The position numbers were made by a program, and so were the translations under genes. 64,000 nt of DNA from positions 121,822 to 185,821 of the forward strand of contig MNCI01009578.1 of assembly GCA_015680685.1 (NCBI GenBank). The letters are read 5' to 3'. The DNA is from Gnetum montanum. Its lineage: Eukaryota; Streptophyta; Gnetopsida; Gnetales; Gnetaceae. Within the stretch, counting starts at the first letter, position 1, and the number at the start of each line of letters is the position of its first letter. This document shows, piece after piece, positions 12,250-24,130 of this stretch. The notes beneath the pieces were generated by a model, which was given only the letters and a program-made list of their open reading frames with translations, was not told the origin of the DNA and did not search any database.

Positions 12250-14960
12250 ATCTTGGGTTCTCGAAAGTAGGAAAGACATGAACAAAGCTAGACACCATGG
12301 GTTTTCATGCTAAGGAAATAGTGACCAACATTGAAGTAAAGGGGTAACGCCTATCCCTACCCTCAAGTACCCATCTAGCCCAAGTTTGGCCCCAAAGTGA
12401 ACCCCACATGATCTAGAATCCCTTTGATCATCTTTAGTAACCCTAGAATCTCACCAATCCTAGTCAAAACCTTGATATTTTATGTTTCCACATTGGTAGA
12501 GGCTTCATCCATGTTGTGCATCTCACCCTTAGCATGGATGGATGTGGAGAATCCAAAAATGACCTAAATTGACTACCTAGTAGCCATTTCTCAAAGCTTA
12601 GTGACCCCTAGACCCTACCGAAATCCTTTGGAGCTTCTAAATGTCAAAAAAGTAGTTAAATATTGCAAAAAAATATCATCCCCATCTCATCCACATTGGG
12701 AACATCATTCCTAGCATAGAAGAAAAAGGGGAGACTACATGAGATACTTAGAAGCCTCCAAATTGCAAAATCTTGGCACCCAGCATCGATTGTCGACATT
12801 GTCAACCACAACGACTAATGTGCATGGTTGATTGGTTGTAAATTTGGCCTAGATCTAACTTTTTTGGTTGGGAAAAACTTCTTCCATGTTGAGAATTCTA
12901 GTCCTAGCATGGATGGAAAGGAGAAAGCCAAAACTGTTGAAGTTTTCATGTAGTTTGACTTTTGTAGGTAACCCCATCCTTTTGGAAGCCACTGAACTTC
13001 TGGAAGTAATCAATGATAATTAAAATAATTTTTCCTTGATTTTCCATATTGAGCATTCCAATATTAGCATGGTTCAAAGGATAAAATCCTAAAAACCATT
13101 TCATAGCCTTCAAAATGACTAGATTTTAACCTTGGACATTAATGGCCAATAATAACAACCTAATAGACACTCATGGATATGCTAATTTGACTATAAAAGC
13201 TAAAAAGCACTTGCCCCCAATCTTCCATGTTGAGCATGAAAGACCTAGTGTGGAAAAAAGGGGAGGGAGGAGCCCAAAAATTCCTTAATAATCTTTGAAA
13301 CAACCAAATTTTTACATTAGGTATCAACAGTTGATGCTAGCAACCTTAGAAGCCTACATCCATAACTAGAAATGATAGAAAATGGTAAAATTTAGGGTTC
13401 CTCAGTTCTTCCATGTTGAAAGCCACCTTCTCCATGTTGCCCAACATGGAAAAAAGAGGGAAGCTTTTTGGAAACTCCAAAATGACCTCTAAAGTCCTTG
13501 AACAAACACTAGAAAAGCCCTATGTGTGTCATAGAACCTTATTTACAAAGCCTTAAGACCTTCAAACATATTGAAATCGGCCATGAAAAGCCAAAAAATA
13601 TTTTCCTCCAAATTTCCATTTTACACTTGGAAGTCCCAATGTGGAAAAGGTTAGGGAGGTGGGGGTAGTATGGGGGTGGGACACGGTGGGAAACATCAAA
13701 ATCACTCATCAAACTTCAAAACTATCAAATTTTGATGCTAGGCTTTGGTAATTGACAATAGTAGCCTCAAAGACCTACATGCATGACTAGAAATAATGAA
13801 AAAAGCCAAAATGCTGCTTCCCGCTAGTATTCCATTCTAAACATACCATCTTCAGTGTGGAAAATAGGGGAGAGGCTCAAAACCCTCTAGGAAACCTCCA
13901 AACTAGCCAAACTTAAGCTCAACCTTAGTCCTTGATCCCATCAACCCTAGAAGCATGCACACACGATCGATTCAGGCCAAAACTAGCCTAGATTTTGGAT
14001 TGATGGTTCTTCAACATTGGAAATCCCTTTTTACATGCTTAGAAAAACTACCAAATTTTGACATGGAGACATAGCCCTTGGCCCTAGAAACTATGGAGGT
14101 TGACATGCATGGCTGATTGTAACTCAAATTGGTCTAGATCTAGGATTCTTGATTCATCCATGTTAGAGGATGCTCCTTCCATGTTGAATAGCATGGAAAC
14201 AAAGGGAAAAAGTTGCTTTTCCAATTCAAGTGGCAAGATGACACTCTTGGAAGCCTAGGACCTCATAGCCTTGGGATTTTTCTCATTTGACCTTGTTTTG
14301 ATCTCCAAAATCCTTTCCCCCCCAATCTGACACATTGGAGTAACTTCCCAAATGTGGAAATAAAGAGGAAGGATCTTATGTACCTTGAACAACCTCCAGA
14401 CATTCTTAGAATTAGCCAAAAGCTTGTAGAATGAATGTCCATGGTGCTAAGGGCTTGGAATCCTAGTCAATGTGATCTTAAACCATCCTAAATCCATGAA
14501 ACAAGTGTTTCCCCATTCTTCCACATTTGGGGATACTATGCTTAGTGTGAAAAAAGGGGGAAAACCATTTCAACATGTTTTGACACTTAAAATTAACTCA
14601 AAATGAAGCTAGAGGATGTAAAACTTCCAAATCTTTGTCTCAGCTACTTTTCTTACCTCTTTTGACTCTATTTTGGCTAAGGTTTTAGTTTTCCATGCTA
14701 ATCCCTCTTTCTTCTACATTGGATAGTGTGGAAACAAGGGGGGAATGCTCCAGAACCTACTTTTTAGCCTTCATAGACCTCCAGAATGTCAAATTTTGAT
14801 GGATCTTACCCTATGCTACCTTGGAAAGGTCTTGAAACCTTAATTTTAAACCTTTGAGCATTTCAAAACCTTATTTTCCTTTGTGTCCATGCTAAGAGTC
14901 CCTATTTCCATGTTAAGCCCAATGTGGAAGCTTCAAAACTCCTGATTACTAGGTCCAAAT
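12250..14960. repeat. Diverged ~185-bp tandem array within element A
   Basis: About 14-15 units, each with a landmark like 'ttccatgttgag....tagtgtggaaa.aagg' near 12486, 12690, 12883, 13042, 13226, 13412, 13612, 13829, 14008, 14155, 14328, 14519, 14700 and 14886. Spacings are 147-217 bp, mean about 185. Units are heavily diverged, so the array is old. The landmark resembles the short repeats in the LTR of the same element. Confidence 0.7.
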
Positions 14961-15611
14961 AGCTTAGAAATAGCCTTGATTGATGTCTAAACTTACCTAT
15001 TAGCCTTGTAGCCTCAAAAAATGGCCTGCTAAGGCCTAAAATGGAAACACTAATCATTTTTACCTATAGTAACTACATTTTATCATATATGGCCTATTTT
15101 TCTTGGTTTTTTCCTTATTACATAGTATTTAGCTCATTTTTGGACTTGTGTTACATTGTTCACCTTATTGACCTTCTATGGCCTTTATACAGCCTTATGT
15201 GTTCTTTATTTGCCTTATTATAGCTTTATTTAATTTTCTTTGGCCTTTGAATGCTATCAAATAATGGGGTTTAATCTTCTTTGACCACCATTTGACACCA
15301 TGTGACCATGGCCTGCTAAGGCCTTAAACTAGCATCATGGTCCACCAATACTCTAAACTAGCATCATGGCCTACTAGGGCCTAAAATTGGCAAACTTGTG
15401 ACCTTTGTTAATCATTTTCAACCTTATTTACTATATTTCTCCTTGCTTGACCTTCATTTAACCCTTTTTGGTCTCTATTACACTTTGTGAAATTATCCGT
15501 ACCTCATTGATAACCTTGGATGACACTGTTTGCATTAGATTTGCATATGTTTGCATAATTTTATAGCATTATTTATTCACTTTTACCAATGTTCCAGTTA
15601 ATATGCTTTTG
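14961..15611 (+). repeat. Pre-RT region with GGCC/TTAA motif (element A)
   Basis: An AT-rich stretch rich in 'ggcctt' words, with a compact set of repeats at 15265-15390 ('catggcctgctaaggcctta', 'catggcctactagggcctaa'). It aligns with the pre-RT region of element D (57500-57100, minus). No coding sequence is recognised apart from spurious short ORFs. Confidence 0.55.
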
Positions 15612-17442
15612 GTTGACATGTAGGATCAAAGTATGAGTACCTAGGAGCAAATAAATTTGCCTTTGTATCTACATGGACATCACGATGATGTTGAATGGTT
15701 TATTGACTCTGAATGCCTAGATCTTAAGCCTGAGAGTCTTATAGACCACATAGTCTCAATAGAGAAACCTCTAGAATGGCCTAAAAACCTAGTTAAAACC
15801 CTTGACTTAGAGGCAGTAAACATAATAGAAGACTCTTTGGTTGATGTTCTGGTCACAACACATAGTGGTGAGGAGAAAAACCTTAAACTAAGCTCTTTAA
15901 TAAAACCTCAATATACTCAAGACATCACCAAGGTTCTGCAAAGCAACGTTAAGGCATTTTCTTGATCATATGAAGATATGCTAGATCTAGACCCATTTTT
16001 AGTCCAACACAACATCATACTAGACCCTAACATTTGACTAATTAAGTAAAATGTGTGCAAAATTAGACCTGATTCCCCTTGGTAGGTCATGATGAGATCT
16101 CAAAGCTCTATCAAGTTGATTTTACTAGGGCTATTAACTATGTGAAGTCAGTGTCCAACATAGTGATAGTCCCTAAGAAAAATGGGAGTATATATATTTG
16201 TATTGATTTTTGAGACCTAAATAAAGCAACTATCAAGCATGAGTTCCCTTTTCCTAGTATTGATCAACTAATTGATACTATAGCTGGACATGCCTTGTTA
16301 TCCTTTATGGATGGATTCTTGGGATATAACTAGATTAGGATCAATCCAAGGAACCAACTTAGCACAACCTTCATGACCCCATGGGGGACCTTTTGCTACA
16401 CTATGATGCCATTTGATCTTAAGAATGCTAGAGCAACCTATCAATGAGCCATGACCTATATATTCAGCGATTACATGCTAGGTTTGCTTAATGATTATGT
16501 AGATGAGAGAGCTATTAAGTCCAAAATAGCCAACAACCACACTAGTGACCTAGATCTTGTGCTTAAATGATGCCTCAAATATAAGCATAGGCTCAATCCC
16601 AAGAAATTTATATTTGATGTCAAGATTAGTAAGATGCTTGGTTTTGTAGTCTCTGAAGTAGGGATACAAGTTGATCCTAATAAGGTTAAGGCCATATCCA
16701 AATTAGTAGCACCTACCAACTTTAAGGAGCTTCGAGGATTACAAGGTAAATTACAATTTATTTGTAGGTTTATTGCTAGGCTTATGGATAAGTTATAGCC
16801 CTTGCAACACTTGCTTAAGAAAGGGTTTCACTATGAGTGGGCAGCTCATTGCCAAAAGGCCTATTAAAACCTTAAGCAAGAATTAACACAATTACTGACA
16901 TTCTATCCTCCACAAGAGGATAAAGCATTTTATATTTACCTTTCCATCTTTAACACATCCATTACCTCTCTACTTTGTCAAAAATGTGATGATGGAGTAG
17001 AAATACTTGTATACTACCTTAGCCATGCATTAGTTATCCATGAAAGCTAATACATTGAAGTGGAGAAGTATTGTCTAGCACTAGTCTTCTCATTGAAGAA
17101 GTGGAGACACTACCTCTTCAAAAGCCAAGTTAACATCATTTGCAAAGACAACATACATAGAGCCATAACAACCAACATTTATGAAAGTATCCGTATAGCT
17201 TGATGGAAAGCCATGACTATGGAATTTAACCTTCATTACATCTCTCAATCCTCAATGAAAGATCAAGATATAGTCATACAACTCACAATTTCACCTATTG
17301 ATGACCAAGTAGCCATAGATCCTAAATTCCCCAATGAGCACATTAACATTATTAGCTAAGTACCCAAGGTTTATGAGGTAGTCATGCACTTTGATGAAGT
17401 TCCCATATACCAACAACATAGCAGAATATGAGGGTTTGATCA
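15612..17442 (+). pseudogene. pol of element A, first part: RT and RNase H (decayed)
   Basis: Reverse transcriptase and the classical RNase H of a Tat-group polyprotein. A pre-RT linker is open at 15657-15965 (ends in 'DITKVLQSNVKAFS'). RT motifs follow: 'VSNIVIVPKKNGSIYICIDF', 'PFPSIDQLI', 'ALLSFMDGF', 'FMTPWGTFCYTMMPFDLKNA'. The catalytic box reads YVDE instead of YVDD. In-frame stops sit where relatives have Arg or Gln, for example DF-stop-DLN (~16210), YN-stop-IRIN (~16330) and YQ-stop-AM (~16446). RNase H covers ~16880-17340 ('KWRHYLFKSQVNIICKDN'). The reading is cut after 'NNIAEYEGLI', the start of aRNH, by the solo LTR at 17443. Confidence 0.85.
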
Positions 17443-18946
17443 TGTAGCAACTAAAAACTATGGTCAGTAGAAAAATGAAGATCTTAGTGCAATAGCTTTA
17501 ACCTCAAATTCCTAGGGTCTCTAAAATAATGGGATCTAAGGTGCCCTAGATGGTTTGACAAATCATCTAGGGACTTAAAGGAGGATAAATGAGATTGTAA
17601 AAATAAGAATGCAAAAAGATTACATATCTAGAAGACTAAAAATAAAGGCAAATTTCACATAAAACCAAAAACCTTAAACTTTATTAAAAAAGAATAAAGA
17701 ATGAGTTTGAGGAATATGTACAAAAATGTGCTTGGAATCCATTGTTCCATGATCTAGATGATCCACAACTCCCAATGCTTTTGAACCTTTGCTTCTCCTT
17801 GTACTAGATCTATAATGTTGGGTGTTACTATTTGGTGGTGAGAAAAGCAAGAAATTTGGTTGCTAGATTTCTTCACACTAGGGATTGGGAGCCACAGAAA
17901 TGCAATGTTGACACAAAAAATCTACAAGTCTCAAGGGGGATTGCAAAGGCTACAATGCTTTCATGTTGGGATTCAAGAGAATGTAATCATGGGAGATTGC
18001 AAAATCTCTTTAGTGTCTAAAAATGCCCAAGTGTGAAAATGGAAAAGGTTTCAAATTTCCAAAGAGTCTTTAGATTATGAAACTATAAAAAACTGCAAAA
18101 GTGTTGAACCCTAAAATTGGTGTTGGAATTTTAGCTTTTATAGGTGTTTGGCCTTAATTTTTGCTGCAAATTGGCTATTGTTTGGCTGCAAATTNTAAAC
18201 ACTCATAGCCATTCCATTTACTATAAGTAGTAACGGGGGAATGGCATCCATGCTGGAGATCGATCTTCTATGCTAGGCCTTCAACCATCTATGTTGGCAT
18301 GTTGGAGCAATGCTAGACTACATGGAGTGTTAAAATCTAGTCTTTATGGCTTCCACATTAGGGGTATGTCATTTTCATATTAGGAGAATTTTCCATGATA
18401 AGGGGGGAGGGGGAAGCTTCCACATTGGCAGGAAAGCTTTGAACACTAGTGAGAAAACTTCCACATTGGGAGGAGGTTTGCCCCCATGCATCCAAGCTAG
18501 AGGTAGGTGAGCTTCCCCCCCATGCATCCTAGCTAGGGTTAGGTGATCTTTTCCTCCATACATTCTAGTTGAAGGTAGGTGAGCTTTCCACCCATTCATC
18601 CAAGCTAGAGGTAGGTGAGCTTTCTTGCCATGCATCCAAGATGGAGGTAGGTGAGCTTTAGCATAGAAAATGCTATACTCCCCATAAAACCCATCAAAAT
18701 GCCAATTTTGTCATTCCAAAAGGCATTTTAACCCTCCCAAGCCCATATATAGGCATTACATGACTTCTTTCTACTTGGGCGATAAGGCTTTTAACCACTT
18801 ATGAGGCATTTTTTAGCCCTAAAAGTGTGAAGCATGTGAGATTGCATCTCATGGGTTACAATCCTTATATTTATAATGAATTTTTACCTTGGGTTTCATG
18901 GGATGGGGTTACCAAGGTTAAAACATGAGAATTTGATGTTGGTTCA
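17443..18946 (-). mobile_element. Solo LTR inserted in the aRNH of element A
   Basis: A 1504-bp block begins TGTAGCAAC and ends GGTTCA on the plus strand, so TG...CA ends are kept. The flanks are GATCA (17438-17442) and CATCA (18947-18951), a 5-bp target duplication with one mismatch. Removing it joins 'NNIAEYEGLI' to 'RGMMVAH..' as in elements D and F. The sequence is the reverse complement of an A-type LTR, with its own ~36-bp repeats (18486-18660, units near 18486, 18523, 18559, 18594, 18632). There is an undetermined base at 18195. It lacks the long terminal hairpin seen in the other LTRs. Confidence 0.85.
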
Positions 18947-20506
18947 CATCAGAGGGATGATGGTAGCTCATGAGATTCACAACTCATGGTTAACCAAGTA
19001 ACTGAGGTATATATTTATAAGGCCAAACACTTACAACCTTATTGTGACCTAGGGAAGCAATTATTACAATAATTCATAGACATTGATATCTAACACATAC
19101 CCCAAAATGAGAATTCCATAGCTAATTCAATTGCAATGTTAGCCCTTAGTATGACACCAAATGTATTTAGTAAGTTATCCACCTTAATAATGGACTCTGA
19201 TACTCCCATCACACAAAACACTAAGGATACCTTTGTGCCCATCATTCATACTACTCCTCCCAGGGAGTGGTATTATGATATCAAATTTTACCTTATGCAT
19301 GGAAAATCCTCATAAGGCTTGACTACTACTTAGAAGGATAATGTATGCAAGTGATTGAAGTAGTATGTGATTATAGGTGATAATAGATTATTTTGATGAT
19401 CCTATGATGACATACTCCTAAAGTGATTAGGTAAAATCAAAGATAGAACAGTCCTAGAGGAGGTTCATGAAGATGTTTGTAAAGGAGATATAGAACCTAG
19501 ATCTATGGCCACTAAGCTTAGATAGTTAGGCTACTATTGGTCCCATGTGGAAAATGACTACCTATAGAAGGTTAAATGGGATGACACATGTTGATGATAT
19601 AGCAACCCTATACATGTATCACCAATTGAGCTACACACCACTCAAATAACATGGTCATTTCAACAATTGAGGTTGGATATAATTGAACCCATAACACCTA
19701 AGTCTTTTGCAATGCATAGGTTCATCATCACCACAACTGAATACTTTACAAAGTGGGTTTAGGCTATTCATGTAAGGAAGACTACATCTGAACAAGTCTG
19801 CAAATTCATCCTAGAGAACATTATAGCCCATTTTTTCATACCCATGACCATAGTCAAAGATAATGGACCATAATTTAGTAGCTAAGAAACAAAATATTTT
19901 TTTCCTGGCCTAGGCATTACGCATTCTTTCTCGTCACCTTATTACCCTCAAGCCAATGGAAAAGTAGAACCAAGTAACAAGGGCATCATCAAATTACTCA
20001 AAAAGATGCTCAATAATAGCAAACACAAATGGCATGAGCCACTTGTCCATGCACTATGGGCATATAAAAAAACATATTAGATAGCAAATGGTATGACCCC
20101 TTATAGCTTGACTTATGGTTCTAAAGTTTCTTTACCTCTTGAATTATAGGTACCATTGCTTCAAGTAGAGTTGACCAACTTCATCAACAAGTAGAATAAA
20201 GAGTTGTTGATAGTAGTCCTAGACTTGGTGGAGGAGCAATGTATGCAAGCACTTGCTTACATCAAACACTATCAATAGAGGTAGAAGTGGAAACATTACC
20301 ATAACTTGATCATGCACAAGATCAAAGAAAGTGACTTGGTCCTTAAAGTTGTCCATGAGCATGTAGACAAGTTCTCAACCAACTAGGAAGGATCCTTTCT
20401 TGTCACTAGAGCATATGGGAATGATGTGTTCAAAATAGTTGACATGAATGGGAATGAGCTGGCCAATCTAGCCAACCATTCCTATCTAAAGCCATACTAC
20501 ATGTAA
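18947..20506 (+). pseudogene. pol of element A, second part: aRNH remainder and integrase (decayed)
   Basis: Continues the frame broken by the solo LTR. The end of aRNH ('KAKHLQPYCDLGKQLLQ') is followed by integrase. The integrase core keeps all three acidic positions: D in 'LDIIEPI', D in 'VKDNGP', and E in 'NGKVEPSNK'. Motifs such as 'SFSSPYYPQANGK' and the C-terminal 'NHSYLKPYYM' identify the end. The last codon is ATG at 20501 and the stop TAA is at 20504. No chromodomain follows. Several stops and local shifts make it a pseudogene. Confidence 0.85.
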
Positions 20507-20549
20507 CTGAAAAATCATTAACAAGTAAGCCTATTTTCAACAATTTGTG

Positions 20550-20640
20550 ACAACCATAAAGTGAAAATACATCCTACCAGGGCCTTAAATTGGTACCATA
20601 GCCCACCACAACCTTAAGCTACAAACTTTGATGACCTAGA
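20550..20640 (+). repeat. GGCC/TTAA motif after integrase (element A)
   Basis: Short remnant ('accagggccttaaattggtaccatagccca') of the boundary repeat, in the same position as 53150-53240 in element D. Confidence 0.5.
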
Positions 20641-20690
20641 TAGCTTGATGCGCATGTGGCCCATATGCACTATAGAATTATAATATGCAA

Positions 20691-20767
20691 TGGTGTTTTT
20701 CATTCTTTGTTGGTTCCTCTTGGGTCAAGCCTCTAAACATGAACAAAGAGGAACCATTGAAACACCA
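20691..20767 (+). promoter_or_regulatory. Terminal hairpin of the element A 3' LTR
   Basis: Outer arms TGGTGTTT (20691-20698) and AAACACCA (20760-20767) pair perfectly; inner arms CTTTGTT (20705-20711) and AACAAAG (20742-20748) also pair. Element F carries the best-preserved version. Confidence 0.65.
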
Positions 20768-21353
20768 TAAAAAATTGCATGTTATAGCTAATTTTCATCA
20801 TGTAGCTTTCACCCCATGAAATCTAAGGCAAAAATATATTGTAAATGTGATGATTGTAACCCATAATGGGCAATTTCAAATCCTTTATACTTTTGGAGTT
20901 GAAGAATGCCTCATAAGTGGTCAACGCCTCATTTCCCAAGTAAAACAAAGTCATCTAGTATCTATATTTGGGCTTGGGAGGATCAAAAATGCCTTTTGGA
21001 AAGTCAAAAAAAGGTAATTTGATGGGTTTTATGGGGGGTGTACACTTTTCTACGCTGGAAACACATGTAGGAGATAAATCTCATCTACTTGTAGCATGGA
21101 AGGGCAGGGGTTTTGGAAAATTTCTTCCTTAAGTTTGGATGCATATCTTGGAAACCTTTTCCTCTCAGCATGGAAGTTATCCGCCAACATGGAGTCTTCA
21201 CCCCTAGTATTGAAAATTTCATCCCCTAGTGTGGAAGCCACAAGAGTCAAAATTCATTACTTCATGCACTTCAATGTTAACTAGCCACTTCAATAAGCAT
21301 GGTGGAGAGCTCAACGTGGAAGATTCAATCTCCAACATGGAAGATGTGCTTGG

Positions 21354-21412
21354 TTTACTATTTATAGTAAACAAAATGACCATGGGGAAAAGTAGTTACT
21401 ATGTATAGTAAC
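21354..21412 (+). promoter_or_regulatory. Paired palindromes in U3 of the element A 3' LTR
   Basis: TTTACTATTTATAGTAAA (21354-21371) and GTTACTATGTATAGTAAC (21395-21412), 41 bp apart and ~85-140 bp upstream of the TATA box at 21494. Confidence 0.55.
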
Positions 21413-21492
21413 CCTCCAAATTTAGGCATCCATCTCACCTGAATTTGGTATCCAATTTGCAGCCATTTTGTAGGCCCATTCATGGCCCAAAA

Positions 21493-21504
21493 CCTATAAA
21501 AACC
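21493..21504 (+). promoter_or_regulatory. TATA box of the element A LTR
   Basis: CCTATAAAAACC; the LTR of element C has the same string at ~33319. It would place the transcript start near 21525. Confidence 0.6.
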
Positions 21505-22295
21505 AACCTCAAACACCATTTACAGGTTCATCACTTTACACTTTTTTAGCAATTTTGAAGTTATGAACTTGGGTATTTTCAAGTACTTAAGAGTTCTTAC
21601 AAGTTTCCACACTTGTTTTCTCTTAAACTCATCATAGAAACTCTATCACCTTGTGAGTTTTCAATCCCCCTTTAAGATTTGTGAACTTTCAAGCTTCATG
21701 TTGTACTCTGAGGATTCCTAACTCCCAACGTAGAGCACTTGGGTATCTTGTATTTTTCACACTTATCAACTTCCATCATAGCCAACTTGTAGATCTGAGA
21801 TTGTAGTAGAGGATATTTGAAAGCATCAAGAGTGACTTAGTACCTAAATTATGGAGTAGATTACATTAGCTTCAATAGGCTTTGAACTCTTGCATCAATG
21901 AACGCCCCTCCCCCCCCTTACTTTCATAGGAATTTTTTGTACACATTTCTAAAATCCATTCTTTATTGTTTTAATAAAGTTTTAAAGTTTCATTATGTGT
22001 GCAATCTACATTTGTCTTTTGTTTCTTTTTTTAGATCTATAATTTTTCAATTGTATTTTCACAATTTATTCACTTTGCATTTTGTAAGTCCTTTTGTTGA
22101 TCTACTATATCAACTAAGGTGCCCGAAATGACATTTTTTCCAGAGGCCCTAGGGATTTGTGGGTTGAGGAATTACTGTGCACTAGATCTCCTTTGATTTT
22201 TTTTCAACAATCGAATTTTTTGATCACAAAATAAGGTTAGGTTGTTGCACTTGGGATTTTCAGTTTTCCAGTGACCAAATTTTCAAAGTTTTACA

Positions 22296-23440
22296 CTATA
22301 CCTTGAATGACTTCAATCTTAGTTTGATCAATAGCTATTCCTTTCTAATAAATTATATGCCCAAGTAAGCTACTTGATTTTACCCAAAGGATAGACCTTT
22401 TAGAATTCAAAGATATACCAAACTCATCACATCTATTAAATATTTATTATAAATGATAAATATGATCAACCTCATCTTTTTAATACACCATGATATCATC
22501 TAATTAAATGAAAATAAACTTCCCAATAAGTCCTTTGAAACTAATATTCATAGCTAGTTAAAAAGTAACTCTTTTATTTGATAAGCCAAAGAGCATTCTT
22601 TTGTATGCAGTTGTTCCTCATTTTGTAATAAATGTTATTTTAAATCTATCATCTTTATCTACTATTATTTGATTATATCTTGAAAATCTATCTAAAAATG
22701 AATATAACTACATCCTAATACCTTTATTAGTATTTCATTGATTCTTGAAAGTAAATATATATCTTTAATTGAAGCTTCATTTAAATTTTTAAAATTGACA
22801 CATAGCCTTATATCTCCATTCTTTCTCTGAACCAGTACTAAATTAGCTATCTAAGATGAATTTCTAATTGGTTATATTATGTCAACCCCTAAAACTTTCT
22901 TAGTTTTAGCTTCCATTGTTGGCTCAAAGACCAGATTAAACTTCTTAGCTTCTATTTAACTATCTTATAGTATTTTTCTAGAGGGATTTTATATGTTATA
23001 ATGTTAGGATGAAAATTTTGTAAATGATCATATAACCAAGAAAAAATTTTCAAATTTTCATTGAGAACTTGCATCAATTTTTCTTTTATGTTTGATTGAA
23101 TCCTTTCTCCAATATTGAGAAGTCTTAGAACATTTTGACAACCTCAATTAGCTACCTCATGAGCTTGATCTTCAGGATTTTGAACATATAGTCATTTTAC
23201 TAGTTTCTATTTGAATTCTTCTTCCAATAGTAGGATCCTTTAAGGTTTCCTTTTTTCTTTAGATATATAATTTACCTTTTCATTAATTTGACCACTAAAT
23301 TCTTCTATGCAATTAAGGAATTAGATTATTTGGTTATCATCTTCAAATACTTGGAAACATTCTTCATTGTTAGGAATTATTGGCTCTAGTTCCAACTTAA
23401 TCACTATCTTATGGCTTTCAAGTATTCTTAATAAGTCTTG
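22296..23440 (-). pseudogene. Reverse transcriptase of element B (decayed, truncated)
   Basis: The pre-RT linker ('MQVLNENLKIFSW', ~23040-23075) is followed by RT: 'NLVLVQRKNGDIRLCVNFKN', 'FSRYNQIIVDKDDRFKITFI', 'FKGLIGKFIFI.LDDIMVY' and 'EFGISLNSKRSILWVKSSSL'. A frameshift lies between linker and RT near 22890. It stops abruptly at the LTR of element A. Confidence 0.8.
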
Positions 23441-23835
23441 AGTTAAAGCTACTACCACAAGTTCATCAGCTTTCTAATTCTTTTTTCTTGGAATATTTTC
23501 CATTTAATATTCTATAAAATTTTTGAGTAGTCTCACTGCTATTTGCCTATGAGTTTTAAGGAGTGAGCTTTTAACAGTGCATTTTCCTTCAACTTGGTCA
23601 CATATGAGCTTTGAGTCTCCTTTAATCCATAATTTGATAATTTTCTTCTTATGTTTCATTCTTAACCCTCTACATAAAGCTTCCTATTTGGCTCTATTAT
23701 TGGTATAAGGAAATTCCAATCATATAGCTTTCAAATCTACTTAATTCTCTAGGCCAATTAGGACAATGCCAATTCCTAATCCTCTTGAATTACAAGATTT
23801 ATCAAAATATAGTGGCCATAATTTTTCTATTTGAT
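23440..23835 (-). pseudogene. aRNH domain of element B, placed before RT
   Basis: Second-type RNase H. Visible motifs in order: 'LYFDKSCNSRGLGIGIVLIG', 'LEFPYTNNRAK', 'EALCRGLRMKHKKKIIKLW', 'IKGDSKLICDQV', 'VKSSLLKTHRQIAVRLL', and the terminal 'KKADELVVVA'. These match the aRNH of element F ('NFDGASTSRGG', 'CTNNIAEYEGLLRGL', 'VVKGDSQLVLNQV', 'TIADALAMLA'). It lies between protease (24131-24460) and the pre-RT linker in one reading direction, whereas in A, D and F aRNH follows RNase H. Confidence 0.8.
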
Positions 23836-24130
23836 CATTGAAATGCATAGCTTGCATTTCTTAAATTGATCTAACTTCTAATTCAACTTCCCTTGGTTCA
23901 ACTCTTTTACTCTTCCCATCTAAAGTTACATTCTCTATCATTAATTGCTTACTATATATATAAATATAATTTGGTTCACCTTTTGATGGCAACTACATAT
24001 GTGAGTAGTCTGTAGCTATATATACAAAGAAATTTCAACTCCAACTTCTGCTCAATAATAAGCTATGGGAATTAGGGATATTAGCTACTTGAATAGTAAC
24101 TCTACTTTTGACCATTGGACCTAAAGTTTA

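Larger units (their letters stand above)
1..22295 (+). mobile_element. Element A: giant Tat-like Ty3/gypsy retrotransposon, 5' end cut by window
   Basis: The order on the plus strand is partial 5' LTR, primer-site-like motif, leader, gag-protease, a ~10 kb non-pol block, RT-RNaseH-aRNH-integrase, 3' LTR. The start of the window matches sequence about 300 bp inside the 3' LTR (from ~20985), which shows that 1-510 is the same LTR. An aRNH after the classical RNase H places it in the Tat/Ogre/Retand group. More than 22 kb is within the range known for Ogre-like elements. The 3' boundary at 22295 is where similarity to the LTR of element C stops and minus-strand pol of element B starts. Reading frames carry many stops. 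That this is one element rather than two abutting ones is inferred from shared orientation and from element C repeating its front half. Confidence 0.8.
20691..22295 (+). repeat. 3' LTR of element A
   Basis: About 1.6 kb. It opens with TGGTGTTTTTC, the first arm of an imperfect hairpin, and ends with TTTTACA at 22295 by alignment with the LTR of element C. U3 carries short repeats of 'tagcatggaa' type (21050-21350) and paired palindromes; the TATA box CTATAAAAACC is at ~21494. About 790 bp separate the TATA from the LTR end, as in elements B, C and E. The immediate upstream sequence is not obviously polypurine. Confidence 0.8.

Noticed and set aside
15041-15223. Hydrophobic plus-strand ORF of 60 codons
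   Set aside because: It lies in the AT-rich pre-RT spacer; the equivalent stretch of element D is not open, and hydrophobicity follows from T-rich sequence.
18375-18635. Minus-strand ORF of 86 codons with repeated 'ARMHGGEAHLPLAWMHGG'
   Set aside because: A product of the ~36-bp LTR repeat in the solo LTR.
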